DNA of 64,000 bases from Micromonospora qiuiae (GCF_016863555.1 NZ_BOPC01000017.1:62001-126000); one strand, 5' to 3'. Positions 27,496 through 35,310 are shown, counted from the stretch's first letter. Notes: generated by a model from the letters alone, not told the origin. Translations and numbers: made by a program.

Positions 27496-27568
27496 TAGCG
27501 GTGGCCGGACTTGAACCGGCGACACAGCGATTATGAGCCGCTTGCTCTGCCATCTGAGCTACACCGCC
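27496..27568 (-). tRNA. tRNA-Met (anticodon CAT), elongator type
   Basis: A 73-base cloverleaf on the minus strand. The acceptor GGCGGTG pairs with CACCGCT (first pair G-U), the discriminator is A, the anticodon loop is CTCATAA, and the T arm contains GGTTCAAGTCC. It lacks the C1-A72 mismatch and the three G-C pairs of an initiator, so it is read as elongator. Confidence 0.94.
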
Positions 27569-27593
27569 GTGGTGGGCCCAGCCGGACCCTCTG

Positions 27594-27666
27594 AGCCCCC
27601 TTACGGAATCGAACCGTAGACCTTCTCCTTACCATGGAGACGCTCTGCCGACTGAGCTAAGGGGGC
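27594..27666 (-). tRNA. tRNA-Thr (anticodon GGT)
   Basis: A 73-base cloverleaf on the minus strand. The acceptor GCCCCCT pairs with AGGGGGC, the discriminator is T, the anticodon loop is ATGGTAA, and the T arm contains GGTTCGATTCC. It lies 25 bases before tRNA-Met, so the two are probably on one transcript. Confidence 0.95.
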
Positions 27667-27704
27667 CTGCGCGATCACTCGGTGGTCGCGCAGACGTAAG
27701 AGTA
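27667..27704 (-). promoter_or_regulatory. Leader hairpin and -10 element of the tRNA-Thr/Met unit
   Basis: CTGCGCGA (27667-27674) pairs with TCGCGCAG (27686-27693), directly before the 5' end of tRNA-Thr. TACTCT at 27699-27704 on the minus strand is a good -10, with a weak TTTCAC 18 bases upstream. The hairpin could be a precursor leader or a terminator for the upstream GGDEF-EAL gene. Confidence 0.4.
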
Positions 27705-27758
27705 CACGGCCGTACCCCGCTGGTGAAATCGGATCCCTGGATGCGGCGTATGCCAAGC

Positions 27759-30308
27759 TCAGGGCACCACACGGAGACGCGGAAGCTCGCTGTTGGAGAT
27801 CGACTCGGGGTCGGCCTGGGCACCGAACCAGGCCTCCAGGCGCTCGTACGGCAGCGGGCGGCTGAACAGGAACCCCTGGCCGATCTCACACCCGATGTCC
27901 AGAAGCAGCTCCAGGGTCAGCTCGCTCTCCACACCCTCGGCCACCACCGTCAGACCGAACTGCTGGGAGAGGGTGACCACGGCGTTGACGATCGCCAGGT
28001 CCCCCGGGTCGGTCGCCATGCCCTGCACGAACGACCGGTCGACCTTGACCTCGTTCACGGGCAGCCGGCGCAGGTGGGCCAGGGAGGAGTTGCCGGTGCC
28101 GAAGTCGTCCACGGACAGCCGTACGCCGAGGTCCCGCAGACGGCGCAGGGTCGGGATCGGCCGGTCGGTGCCGTCCAGCACCCCCGCCTCGGTGATCTCC
28201 AGCGTCAGCAGCTGCGCCGGCACGCCGTGTTCGTCCAGCAGCTCGCGTACCCGATCGGGAAAATGAGCGTCGATGAGCGTACGCGCGGAGAGGTTGACCG
28301 CGACGGCGAGCGAGTGGCCGCCGAGCGCCCAGTCGCGGCTACGCCGCAGCCCTTCCCGGAGCACGAACTCGGTGAGCCGGTCCAGCTGGCCGGTGTGCTC
28401 GGCCACCGCGACGAAGTCCTCCGGGGTGACCGTGCCCTGCGTCGGATGCTCCCAGCGGGCCAGGCACTCCACACCGACCAGCCGGCGGTCCCGCAACGTC
28501 ACCTTGGGCTGGTAGAAGACCTCCAGCTCACCACTGTCGAAGGCCCTGCGCAGATCACCGGCGAGCCCGAGCCGACGCAGCGAGCGGGACTCCAGGGCGG
28601 GGCTGTAGAGCTGCACGCTTCCCGGGACCGACTTCGCCACGGTCGCCGCCACGTCCACCCGTTGCAGCAGGGTGGCCGCGTCGCTGCCGTGATCCGGATG
28701 GACGACGACCCCGACGGCGGTGTCCACGTCCAGCGTCAGGGCGTCGAAGGCCATCTCGTCGCGGATCTGCTCCCGCAACTGGCCGGCGAGCTCCACCGCC
28801 GCCTCGACGCTCTCCAACCGCAGGGTCACCAGGAACTCGTCCCCGCCGACCCGACCGACCAACGCTGCCGAGGGTGTGCAGCCGCGCAGCCGGTCGGCGA
28901 CCTCGACCAGCACCCTGTCCCCCGCCGCATGGCCGAGGGACTCGTTGACCTGACGCAGCCGGTCGACGTCGAAGAGCAGCAGCGCGACCACCTCGCCCGG
29001 GGCGCGGATCCGGGCCGCCTCAGCCAGCGCGCCGAGGATCCGGCGACGGTTGGGAAGTTTGGTGAGGCCGTCGTGGTACGCGTCGTGTCGCAGTCGGTCC
29101 ACCAGGCGGGAGTTTTCCAGCGCCACCGCGGCGTGCGCCGCCACGGTCTCGAACACCGTGACGTCCACGCTGCGGAAGAAGTTGGTGTCGCCGAGCCGGT
29201 TGGCGACCTCCAGGGTGCCGATGACCGCCTTGCCCGAACGGAGCGGCACCACGATCACATCCTTGAGCGAGGTGGGCACCAGTGCCCCGCGCAACTCCGG
29301 ATCGCCGCCGAGCCGCTGGCCCACCGCCATCGTCTCCTGCCGCGCCAACGCGGCCTCGCGCAACGCCGCCGGGCTGGGTGTGGAGTCCAGCAGCCCCGAC
29401 TTGCCCTCCTGAGCGGTGAGCAGCACCTCCGGGTGACGGCCCTGCGCGGGTAGCCAGAGGGTGGCGGACTCCGCCTGCATCAAGCTCCGGATCCGGCCCA
29501 GCAGCGCGTCGATGAGATTGCCTTCCGGCCCACTCTCGGTGATCACCTTGGTCAGCTCGTACATCTCCGCGAGCGTGCGATGCTGCCGGACGAACTGCGT
29601 GTACGTGTCGTAGACGAGCGCGAACGCCACAGCGAGCCCTGCGAAGAGAAGAAGCGCCCACGGCGTGCTCTTCAAACAGATGATGATCAAGATGCCGACC
29701 GCCAGGTTGATCATCACCGTGAGCAGGATCGGCGGGACCGCTCGGATCAGCTCCCGCCCGGCCTGCCAGCCCTGCACCACCGAGATCACCGCAACCACCG
29801 CGACAAACCCCACGAGAGCGTGAGTGGCGATCGCCGCGAGCAGGAAGCTCCAGGTGCTCGGCCCGACGCCGACTGCCTGATGCGGCAGCACGGTGTGCAC
29901 CAACCCCGTGTACACCATCGTGGCCAGACCGGTCGCGGCCGCCGCGAGCGCGACGTTGAACCAGAGTTTCGCCGGCAGAAGCTTGCGCCGCAGCTGCACC
30001 AGGAGCGTAGCCACGGTGTACGCCAGCACCACCGACAGCGGTGGCAGCAGGTAGAGCGCGACGACGAGGGGAATCTCGGTGAAGGTGGTGCCGAGTGCCT
30101 GCCGACGCACCACCACGTTTATGGTCGGCATCGCGGCTACGATCATCGCCGCCGTGAGCACGAGCGTGAGAAGCCAGTTACCCAGCGCGGGCCGGACGGC
30201 CAAGCCGAGCAGTAGCGAGAAGATGACGGCACAGAGCGCCAGCGGGCCTGTGATCAACCAGGCGCGTTCGGTCCGCCGACGAGAAGACCCGGCGCTCGAT
30301 GACATCAT
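27759..30308 (-). CDS. Membrane-anchored GAF-GGDEF-EAL cyclic-di-GMP protein
   Basis: An 849-residue protein. Residues about 17-235 hold six to eight membrane spans (MASE-like sensor), about 250-410 a GAF-like domain, about 415-575 a GGDEF domain, and about 590-835 an EAL domain. GGDEF is intact (RVGGDEFLV), predicting diguanylate cyclase activity, but the RxxD product-inhibition site just before it is absent (TPSAALVG). EAL has ECLARW in place of EAL with the catalytic Glu kept, plus NLSAR, DDFGTG, KVDRSF and AEGVE, so phosphodiesterase activity is plausible. GGGAGGGG lies before the start. It is 48 bases downstream of a small hydrophobic-peptide gene on the same strand. Confidence 0.93.
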   Translation of the reverse strand: MMSSSAGSSRRRTERAWLITGPLALCAVIFSLLLGLAVRPALGNWLLTLVLTAAMIVAAMPTINVVVRRQALGTTFTEIPLVVALYLLPPLSVVLAYTVATLLVQLRRKLLPAKLWFNVALAAAATGLATMVYTGLVHTVLPHQAVGVGPSTWSFLLAAIATHALVGFVAVVAVISVVQGWQAGRELIRAVPPILLTVMINLAVGILIIICLKSTPWALLLFAGLAVAFALVYDTYTQFVRQHRTLAEMYELTKVITESGPEGNLIDALLGRIRSLMQAESATLWLPAQGRHPEVLLTAQEGKSGLLDSTPSPAALREAALARQETMAVGQRLGGDPELRGALVPTSLKDVIVVPLRSGKAVIGTLEVANRLGDTNFFRSVDVTVFETVAAHAAVALENSRLVDRLRHDAYHDGLTKLPNRRRILGALAEAARIRAPGEVVALLLFDVDRLRQVNESLGHAAGDRVLVEVADRLRGCTPSAALVGRVGGDEFLVTLRLESVEAAVELAGQLREQIRDEMAFDALTLDVDTAVGVVVHPDHGSDAATLLQRVDVAATVAKSVPGSVQLYSPALESRSLRRLGLAGDLRRAFDSGELEVFYQPKVTLRDRRLVGVECLARWEHPTQGTVTPEDFVAVAEHTGQLDRLTEFVLREGLRRSRDWALGGHSLAVAVNLSARTLIDAHFPDRVRELLDEHGVPAQLLTLEITEAGVLDGTDRPIPTLRRLRDLGVRLSVDDFGTGNSSLAHLRRLPVNEVKVDRSFVQGMATDPGDLAIVNAVVTLSQQFGLTVVAEGVESELTLELLLDIGCEIGQGFLFSRPLPYERLEAWFGAQADPESISNSELPRLRVVP

Positions 30309-30356
30309 GGCGCCCCTCCCGACGTTTAGGCTGTGCCGGTCAGGACGGAAGCAACG

Positions 30357-30503
30357 TCAGCGCACCACCAGATCTGTCGCCGGCATCTGCCACTCGATGC
30401 CGTTGGTCCTGAACTGCGGCTCGGTGGCTACGCCGGCCACGACCACCAAACTGCCAACCAGCAGAAGGGAGCCGAGTAGCCGACCCAAACGTCGAGTAGA
30501 CAT
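30357..30503 (-). CDS. 48-residue peptide with signal/anchor segment, upstream of the GGDEF-EAL gene
   Basis: ATG preceded by AGGAG six bases upstream encodes a peptide that begins MSTRRLGRLLGSLLLVGSLV. It has a basic start, a hydrophobic run of about 18 residues, then a short polar tail ending in TDLVVR. Codon third positions are GC-rich, as in real genes here. The layout (same strand, 48 bases before the next start) suggests cotranscription with the cyclic-di-GMP gene. I do not recognise a family; it could be a secreted or membrane-anchored modulator of the sensor, which is inference. Confidence 0.6.
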   Translation of the reverse strand: MSTRRLGRLLGSLLLVGSLVVVAGVATEPQFRTNGIEWQMPATDLVVR

Positions 30504-30808
30504 GTGTGCTCCTGGTGGGGTGATCGCAATCGTGATGGAGGGTCCCCCGATAGTGCCACAGCCGCTCGGCCGGTGGAAAGTTCACGGGAGCGATGTCAGG
30601 CCGGTGGTCGCTTACTGTGGTACGTCCGCAGCCCACAGGTGTCCGTCCGGGCAGGTCAGTCCCGGCCAGTCGACAGCTCTACTGGAAGAAGACACCAACC
30701 ACCCAAACTTTCCTTACTTAGCGTAGCGGATCTAGCGGACACCGCCGGAGACCCTGCTCCCCGCGCGTTCCGGTTGAGCCGCGTACGGCAGACGGCCGTG
30801 GGTATTGA
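30504..30808. promoter_or_regulatory. Divergent intergenic region
   Basis: About 300 bases between two divergent starts (the 48-residue peptide on the minus strand and the hypothetical gene at 30809 on the plus strand). It must hold both promoters, but I see no convincing -35/-10 pair. It is less GC-rich around 30690-30730. No gene is supported inside it. Confidence 0.4.
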
Positions 30809-31258
30809 ATGGCCATGGCGCACGACAGCAGGTCGGTGGAGGACGAGCACTCCCGTCCGGACGGTCTTGACGACACCACAGTCGAGGCACTGGGTGAACT
30901 GAGCAAGGCCCTGGAGACCATCCACCGGGTACGCGGACACCTCTACTCCGCGCACCAGCTCGTCGGCGGTGCGGATCTGACCCTCGACCGGGTGGTCACA
31001 CTGCTCCGCGAGGCCGGCCACCACGCCGTCGCCGACCGCGTCGAACACGAACTGTTGGGTCGCAACGTGCTACCCGGCCGCTGGACCTTCCAGATCATGG
31101 AGGAGTTCGACGACGGCTACTACGCGGCATTCCAGGAGATCGAACGGTACGCCCGGGAGATGCTGGCCGGCGGCCGGCGGCACATCTACGAGGCGGAGAT
31201 GAAGCAGCGACGGCGTACCCCCGGAGTGCCCGGCCACGAGGCCACGCCGCAGGAGTGA
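30809..31258 (+). CDS. Conserved actinobacterial hypothetical protein
   Basis: A 149-residue, mostly helical, charged protein. Its recognisable core is ELSKALETIHRVRGHLYSAH (about 29-48) and a segment with LLGRNVLPGRWTFQIMEEFD (about 84-103), which I recall from uncharacterised actinobacterial proteins; no function is known to me. It has no membrane segment or signal peptide. The first ATG at 30809 and another two codons later are both possible starts. It is convergent with the small gene at 31266. Confidence 0.75.
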   Translation: MAMAHDSRSVEDEHSRPDGLDDTTVEALGELSKALETIHRVRGHLYSAHQLVGGADLTLDRVVTLLREAGHHAVADRVEHELLGRNVLPGRWTFQIMEEFDDGYYAAFQEIERYAREMLAGGRRHIYEAEMKQRRRTPGVPGHEATPQE

Positions 31259-31265
31259 CGGCTGC

Positions 31266-31610
31266 TCACTCGCGGTCGTAGCGTCCCTCCAGGGGGCGTC
31301 CCTTGGTCATCACCCGCCAGCGAACGTAGGTCAGCTCGTAGATCAGCCGGTCGAGCTGGACGCGCGAGAGCAGCACCGATTCCGTGCCGCCGGAGCGGGT
31401 CGCGTCGACCTTGACGACCGGCTCGCGGCGGCGAAACCGGTCCAGAAGCAGTTGCACACTCACCCAGCCGCCGCGCTCGGTGCCGACCGTGGCGAGCAGC
31501 CCCCGGTGCATCGGATCGTCCGGCCCGCAGCCCCGACACCAGTCAGGACAGGCAGCGTCGTCGCCCGCCCCGGCCCGCCGTACGCCGGCCGGCTCCTCAG
31601 CCCTCCCCAT
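31266..31610 (-). CDS. Small 'CPDWC' protein of an accessory module
   Basis: A 114-residue protein. The N-terminal part has a cysteine motif CPDWCRGCGPDD at about residue 20, and the C-terminal 50 residues read VKVDATRSGGTESVLLSRVQ and on to RWRVMTKGR. Small Trp-Cys proteins of this shape (compare DUF6907) are common in actinobacterial mobile regions, often with transcription regulators; this family link is tentative. The ATG at 31610 was chosen since GGGAGGG lies eight bases upstream. It overlaps the preceding gene by 14 bases. Its C-terminal half is duplicated at 33882-34148. Confidence 0.7.
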   Translation of the reverse strand: MGRAEEPAGVRRAGAGDDAACPDWCRGCGPDDPMHRGLLATVGTERGGWVSVQLLLDRFRRREPVVKVDATRSGGTESVLLSRVQLDRLIYELTYVRWRVMTKGRPLEGRYDRE

Positions 31611-31923
31611 GCTCGCGCCCTCCCTCGCAGCCGGCCTGCCCCAGCAACGACCGCAACTGCTCGACCAACTGGCCGGCCTGCGGCAGCGAAAGCTCAGCCC
31701 AGGCAACGCCCGCCCGGCAGGCCACGTGCACCGTCACGCTCGGAGCCTGGCCATCGGAGCCGATCAGGTACGACAACACCGTCCCGGACGCGCTCACCTC
31801 ACCGACCTTCAGCAGTACGCCCCGATGCCGCCGCCGCATGTGCGCCAGCACCGGCGGCACCAGATGCCCGCACCGATTCAGGGCACACCAGTCCGGATGC
31901 ACCGGCTTACTCGTCATGCTCAC
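31597..31923 (-). CDS. Small 'HPDWC' protein of an accessory module
   Basis: A 108-residue protein with HPDWCALNRCGH near residue 9, followed by HMRRRHRG, a possible metal-binding Cys/His cluster. The rest is a beta-rich domain ending in LPQAGQLVEQLRSLLGQAGC, resembling the layout of its overlapping downstream neighbour. The GTG at 31923 has GGAGG eight bases upstream. It is divergent from the GntR gene and shares the operator-bearing intergenic region, so it is probably controlled by that regulator. Confidence 0.7.
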   Translation of the reverse strand: MSMTSKPVHPDWCALNRCGHLVPPVLAHMRRRHRGVLLKVGEVSASGTVLSYLIGSDGQAPSVTVHVACRAGVAWAELSLPQAGQLVEQLRSLLGQAGCEGGREHGEG

Positions 31924-31965
31924 CGCAGCTACCTCCTCGACCCTCCGGACAACTCATCCGGCAAA

Positions 31966-32039
31966 CTGGCTTGAGCCAGATCTGGCTCAAGCCAGCCTGG
32001 GCGAGAGTGGCCGACCTGTCAATAGCTGGCTTGAGCCAG
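31966..32039. promoter_or_regulatory. Three GntR-type operator sites, two of them forming a 30-bp palindrome
   Basis: CTGGCTTGAGCCAG occurs at 31966-31979 and 32026-32039, and its exact reverse complement CTGGCTCAAGCCAG at 31982-31995. The first two together make a perfect 30-bp palindrome. Each 14-mer is itself CTGGCT-2-AGCCAG, a typical dimer site. A promoter-like TTGCGT (32040-32045) and TATGAG (16 bases on) follow, then AGGTGG before the GntR ATG. The sites lie between two divergent units, so they probably mediate autoregulation and control of the minus-strand pair. Confidence 0.8.
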
Positions 32040-32081
32040 TTGCGTTAGCCTGGGTTACCGCTATGAGAGACAGGTGGTCTG

Positions 32082-32855
32082 ATGAGTGAGCAAGCAGAAC
32101 GGCAGCCGCCGAGCCGCCGCATCGCCGAGGAGCTACGGGCCGCGATCATGCGCGGCGACCTCGTAGACGGCGATCAACTACCTTCCGAGCGAGAGTTGGC
32201 GTCCAGGTACGCCACCGCCCGAAACACTGCTCGTGAGGCGTTAGGCATCCTGCAAGCCGAGGGCCTGGCTGTGGCCCAGCATGGCCGAGGTGTCTTTGTG
32301 CGGCAGCGCCGGCCGTTGATGAGGATGGGCCGGAACCGCTACTCCCGACGGGACAGGAACGAGACGGGCTTGTCCCCGTTCCGCATCGAGGTCGAGCGAC
32401 AGGGCCGGACACCCCACACAGAATGCCGGTCAGTGACGCGCGTGCAGCCACCGGCCGAAGTTGCTGAACGGCTGAAACTGAACGAGGGCCAAGAGGTCGT
32501 CCGCCGCGAGAACTGGTACTTCGCTGATGACGAGCCGGTTCAGGTCGGGGTGACCTACATCCCCGCGACACTGGTCGAGGGGTCACCCCTGGCCACAGAG
32601 AAGAAGCTCGGACGGGGCAGCATCTACCAGCGATTCGAAGACCTGGGCTATCCGGTCGTTCGTATCCGCGAAGAGGTCAGCGCCCGGATGCCCACACCGG
32701 AAGAGGTCAAGGGCTTGACGATGCCGCCGGGTGTCCCGGTGATCGAGGTACTTCACACCAGCATCGACGAGCAGGGACGCTCGTTCGAGGTGACGCGGTT
32801 CGTGATGCGCGCCGACCTCAACGGCCTGGACTACGAAATGCCCGTTGAAGACTGA
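32082..32855 (+). CDS. GntR-family transcriptional regulator (UTRA/HutC type)
   Basis: A 257-residue regulator. A winged-helix GntR domain is at about 10-75 (PPSRRIAEELRAAIMRGDL, LPSERELASRYATARNTARE, GRGVFV), followed by a UTRA ligand domain at about 95-250 (VVRRENWYFADDEPVQVGVT, FVMRADLNGLDYEM). This arrangement is the KorSA-like type common on actinobacterial integrative elements. AGGTGG lies six bases before the ATG. Three palindromic sites lie directly upstream. It overlaps the transporter gene downstream by 11 bases. Confidence 0.92.
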   Translation: MSEQAERQPPSRRIAEELRAAIMRGDLVDGDQLPSERELASRYATARNTAREALGILQAEGLAVAQHGRGVFVRQRRPLMRMGRNRYSRRDRNETGLSPFRIEVERQGRTPHTECRSVTRVQPPAEVAERLKLNEGQEVVRRENWYFADDEPVQVGVTYIPATLVEGSPLATEKKLGRGSIYQRFEDLGYPVVRIREEVSARMPTPEEVKGLTMPPGVPVIEVLHTSIDEQGRSFEVTRFVMRADLNGLDYEMPVED

Positions 32856-33774
32856 CCACCAGACCGTCACCCGGGCAGGACTCGCCAGGGTTGCGGCTCT
32901 GGCGCTGATCTGGGGCTCAGGCTTCCTGTTCATCAAACTTGCGCTGCGAGGCTTCAACCCCGTACAGATCGTCTTTGCTCGGCTCTTGCTCGGCTTCGTG
33001 GTTCTGCTGCCCATCGCCCTGTCGACCGGTCTGCGCTTCCCCCGAGGCTGGCGCACCTGGGCACATCTGTTCGTAGCCGCCCTGGTCGCCAACGCGATCC
33101 CCTACGTGTTGTTTGGCATCGGTGAGGAGACCATCGGGTCCAACATCGCAGGCGTGTTGAACGCGACCACACCTCTATGGACTCTGCTCCTGGCGTTTCT
33201 GGTTGGCGTCGACCGATCCGTGACCGCGTGGAAAGCCGGCGGATTCGGTCTCGGCTTCCTAGGCGTTGTCGTCCTCTTCTCGCCCTGGGAAGCCGCTAAC
33301 GAGATCGCAAGCTGGGGCGGGCTCGCCTGCCTCGCCGCAGCCGCCAGCTACGCCATCAGCTACGTTTACATCGGTCACTTTCTGACCGGCCGCGGAATCA
33401 GTCCGCTCATGCTGTCGACCAGCCAGCTCGGCGCGGCCACCGTGCTTCTCGCAGTCGCCATGCCCATCGCCGGCATGGAAACTCCCACCTGGGGAACCGA
33501 CGCCGTGGTCAGCCTGCTCGTCCTCGGCACACTCGGCACCGGAGCCGCGTACGTCCTGAACTACCGCATCATCCAGGACGAAGGAGCAACAGCAGCATCC
33601 GTCGTCGCGTACCTACTGCCCATCGTTGCCGTGATCCTCGGATGGCTCGTCCTCCGCGAAGCCCTCACACCCGCGATCCTGGCCGGCGTCCTCCTGGTCC
33701 TCACCGGGGTCGCACTCAGCCGAAGAAGACCGGCTGAGGCCGGTAGTAGCCGGCGAGGCCCTGGTGGCCGGTAG
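32845..33774 (+). CDS. EamA/DMT-family transporter
   Basis: A 309-residue membrane protein with ten predicted spans in two EamA repeats (about 10-140 and 150-295). Motifs include ALIWGSGFLFIKLALRGFNP at the start and AASVVAYLLPIVAVILGWLV in the second half. Such proteins export amino acids, metabolites or drugs; the substrate is unknown. The start is a TTG inside the end of the GntR gene with no SD, so translation is probably coupled. Codon choice is less GC-biased than in neighbouring genes, fitting an acquired module. Confidence 0.88.
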   Translation: MKTDHQTVTRAGLARVAALALIWGSGFLFIKLALRGFNPVQIVFARLLLGFVVLLPIALSTGLRFPRGWRTWAHLFVAALVANAIPYVLFGIGEETIGSNIAGVLNATTPLWTLLLAFLVGVDRSVTAWKAGGFGLGFLGVVVLFSPWEAANEIASWGGLACLAAAASYAISYVYIGHFLTGRGISPLMLSTSQLGAATVLLAVAMPIAGMETPTWGTDAVVSLLVLGTLGTGAAYVLNYRIIQDEGATAASVVAYLLPIVAVILGWLVLREALTPAILAGVLLVLTGVALSRRRPAEAGSSRRGPGGR

Positions 33775-33881
33775 ATTCCGACGGCCGGACATCCGTCCCG
33801 AGGCACGGGAAGGCATGGCATTGCCGCGCGCGGGCGTTGCGGTGAGGCGTCGGGCCAGCGCTCGCACACCAGGTCGGCGGG

Positions 33882-34148
33882 TCACCGGGAGTTGTCGTAT
33901 CCCTCCGAGGGTTGTCCCTTCGTCATCACTCGCCAGCGGATGTAGGTCAGCTCGTAGATCAGCCGGTCGAGCTGGACACGCGAAAGCAGCACCGAACCCG
34001 TGCCGCCAGAGCGGGTTGCATCGACCTTGAGCCCTACATCCGAGCTGTCCAGGCCATCGAACCAGCCCCTGCCACCGTCCGAATCAGTGATGTCGACCTG
34101 ATCGAGATGCATCGCGACCGCCGCATGTACGAATGGGAGGTCGCACAC
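33882..34148 (-). pseudogene. Truncated second copy of the small 'CPDWC' gene
   Basis: The last 50 residues (LKVDATRSGGTGSVLLSRVQ to RWRVMTKGQ) match the C-terminal half of the gene at 31266-31610 almost residue for residue, and about 140 bases of DNA are nearly identical in the same orientation. The N-terminal Cys motif is missing; the first 38 residues are unrelated. A GTG with AGGGGG upstream could still give an 88-residue product, so a functional hybrid is not excluded. The two copies flank the GntR-EamA pair as direct repeats. Confidence 0.65.
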
Positions 34149-34186
34149 CGGTTCCCCCTACGCTGACCAGCACGTCAGCCGCTGGG

Positions 34187-34318
34187 TCAGGCCGTGCCCT
34201 CACGCATCTCACGCTGGCGAGTGGCTCGGATCTCAGCAAGCATTCACTCCTTGTGCTCAGCGACCTTGGCCTCGTCAAGATTCATACGGGAGCGAGTGTC
34301 CCGCCAACTACATGCCAT
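34187..34318 (-). pseudogene. Possible small gene interrupted by an in-frame TGA
   Basis: From an ATG at 34318 with GGAGGGA nine bases upstream, one reading frame runs MACSWRDTRSRMNLDEAKVA to a TGA at 34244-34246. It continues in the same frame as an Arg/Glu-rich helix (MLAEIRATRQREMREGTA) to a TGA at 34187. A TGG-to-TGA change would explain the break. It could equally be a 24-residue ORF followed by noise. The rest of 34149-34431 shows nothing else. Confidence 0.25.
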
Positions 34319-34431
34319 CAGCGTTGTCCCTCCATCGGTTGAGGTGTTCGGCGTCAGGCTGGGCTCAGCCGGACTCGGCTAGCTCAACGAGGACGGCCCA
34401 CGATAAGCAAACTCCAAAGCCGCGTGGACCT

Positions 34432-34932
34432 TTATCGCCGCGACCGCAACTCGCCGCCGATGACCGGTCCGGTGAAGGTGGGCGGAACGTTCGGCAGGGG
34501 CGACACAGGCCCAGCAGCCTGCCGACGGCGCCGGTCGGATCGGCCCGTGAGCCAGATGATCAGCGTCATCACGGCAACGGCGGAGATTGCGAAGAAGACC
34601 CAGCCGGCGATCGGGTGCCAGCCGCGGCCGAGGCCCAACGACACGAGAATGAGCGCCGGGATGGCGTAGACCGCACCGACGTACTGCAGCGGGAGGTTGT
34701 AGAGGGTGTGCCGATCGTGCCAGACCCGGCCCTGTGGGGTACGGGTGCTGTTGAGCAGCCAGCCCAGCGGCGCTGTTACCAGCACGGACAGCCCGACGAA
34801 GATCGGTCCGAACAGCGCGACGCGGGCCTCCATGCTGGCGTCCACCAAGGACAGCAGCCAAAGGCTCCCCGCGAAGGCAGGCACCACTGGCAGGAGCCCG
34901 AGCCAACCCAGACCCGTCCAACGCACAATCAT
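34432..34932 (-). CDS. Membrane protein of unknown function
   Basis: A 166-residue protein with four hydrophobic segments (about 4-28, 37-58, 78-100, 108-128) and a basic Pro-rich C-terminal tail. The ATG (MIVRWTGLGWLGLL) was chosen because GGGGGA lies seven bases upstream, while the longer reading to 35046 runs into the tRNA terminator. I do not recognise the family. It lies between the accessory patch and tRNA-Tyr. Confidence 0.65.
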   Translation of the reverse strand: MIVRWTGLGWLGLLPVVPAFAGSLWLLSLVDASMEARVALFGPIFVGLSVLVTAPLGWLLNSTRTPQGRVWHDRHTLYNLPLQYVGAVYAIPALILVSLGLGRGWHPIAGWVFFAISAVAVMTLIIWLTGRSDRRRRQAAGPVSPLPNVPPTFTGPVIGGELRSRR

Positions 34933-35023
34933 CGTCACGTCCCCCGAAGAACGCCACTGGCGAAAGCGCACATCATACGGGGGCAGGTTGGGGCCGAGGT
35001 GCTCCGCGAACCGCCGGACAAAC

Positions 35024-35062
35024 GAAAAACAACCCCTGATCAGCATTTCTGCTGGTCAGGGG
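35024..35062 (-). terminator. tRNA-Tyr terminator
   Basis: On the minus strand CCCCTGACCAGC (35051-35062) and GCTGATCAGGGG (35033-35044) form a 12-bp stem with one mismatch and a six-base loop, followed by TTGTTTTTC (35024-35032). It begins 18 bases past the tRNA and is the most classical Rho-independent terminator in the window. Confidence 0.85.
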
Positions 35063-35079
35063 CCGTTCTTCGCACCTGG

Positions 35080-35160
35080 TGGCGGGTAGAGGATTCGAAC
35101 CTCTGTAGCTTTCGCGACGGATTTACAGTCCGCTCCCATTGGCCGCTCGGGCAACCCGCC
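35080..35160 (-). tRNA. tRNA-Tyr (anticodon GTA)
   Basis: An 81-base type II tRNA with a long variable arm. The acceptor GGCGGGT pairs with ACCCGCC, the discriminator is A, the anticodon stem-loop GGACTGTAAATCC carries GTA, and the T arm holds GGTTCGAATCC. Its 3' end faces the accessory patch, but I saw no duplicated 3' end that would mark an attachment site. Confidence 0.96.
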
Positions 35161-35310
35161 AGGGCGTACCACCGCACCGACGGCGCGGCAGCGAAGCAAG
35201 GATAGCGGCTTCCCCCGTGGGGGTCGCAACCGGGTACCGTCAGGGTGTCGCACCCCTGGTCATCCAGGGGCAAAGGATTACAAACCCAGCCGGACAGCAG
35301 GAGCATGAGC

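Noticed and set aside
32845..32855. Frameshift or sequencing error at the GntR-EamA overlap
   Set aside because: Both proteins are complete at their ends; an 11-base overlap with a TTG start is consistent with coupled translation.
31260..35160. Integrated element using tRNA-Tyr as attachment site
   Set aside because: The patch lies on the 3' side of tRNA-Tyr, but I found no second copy of the tRNA 3' end and no integrase, excisionase or replication gene. At most it is a remnant.
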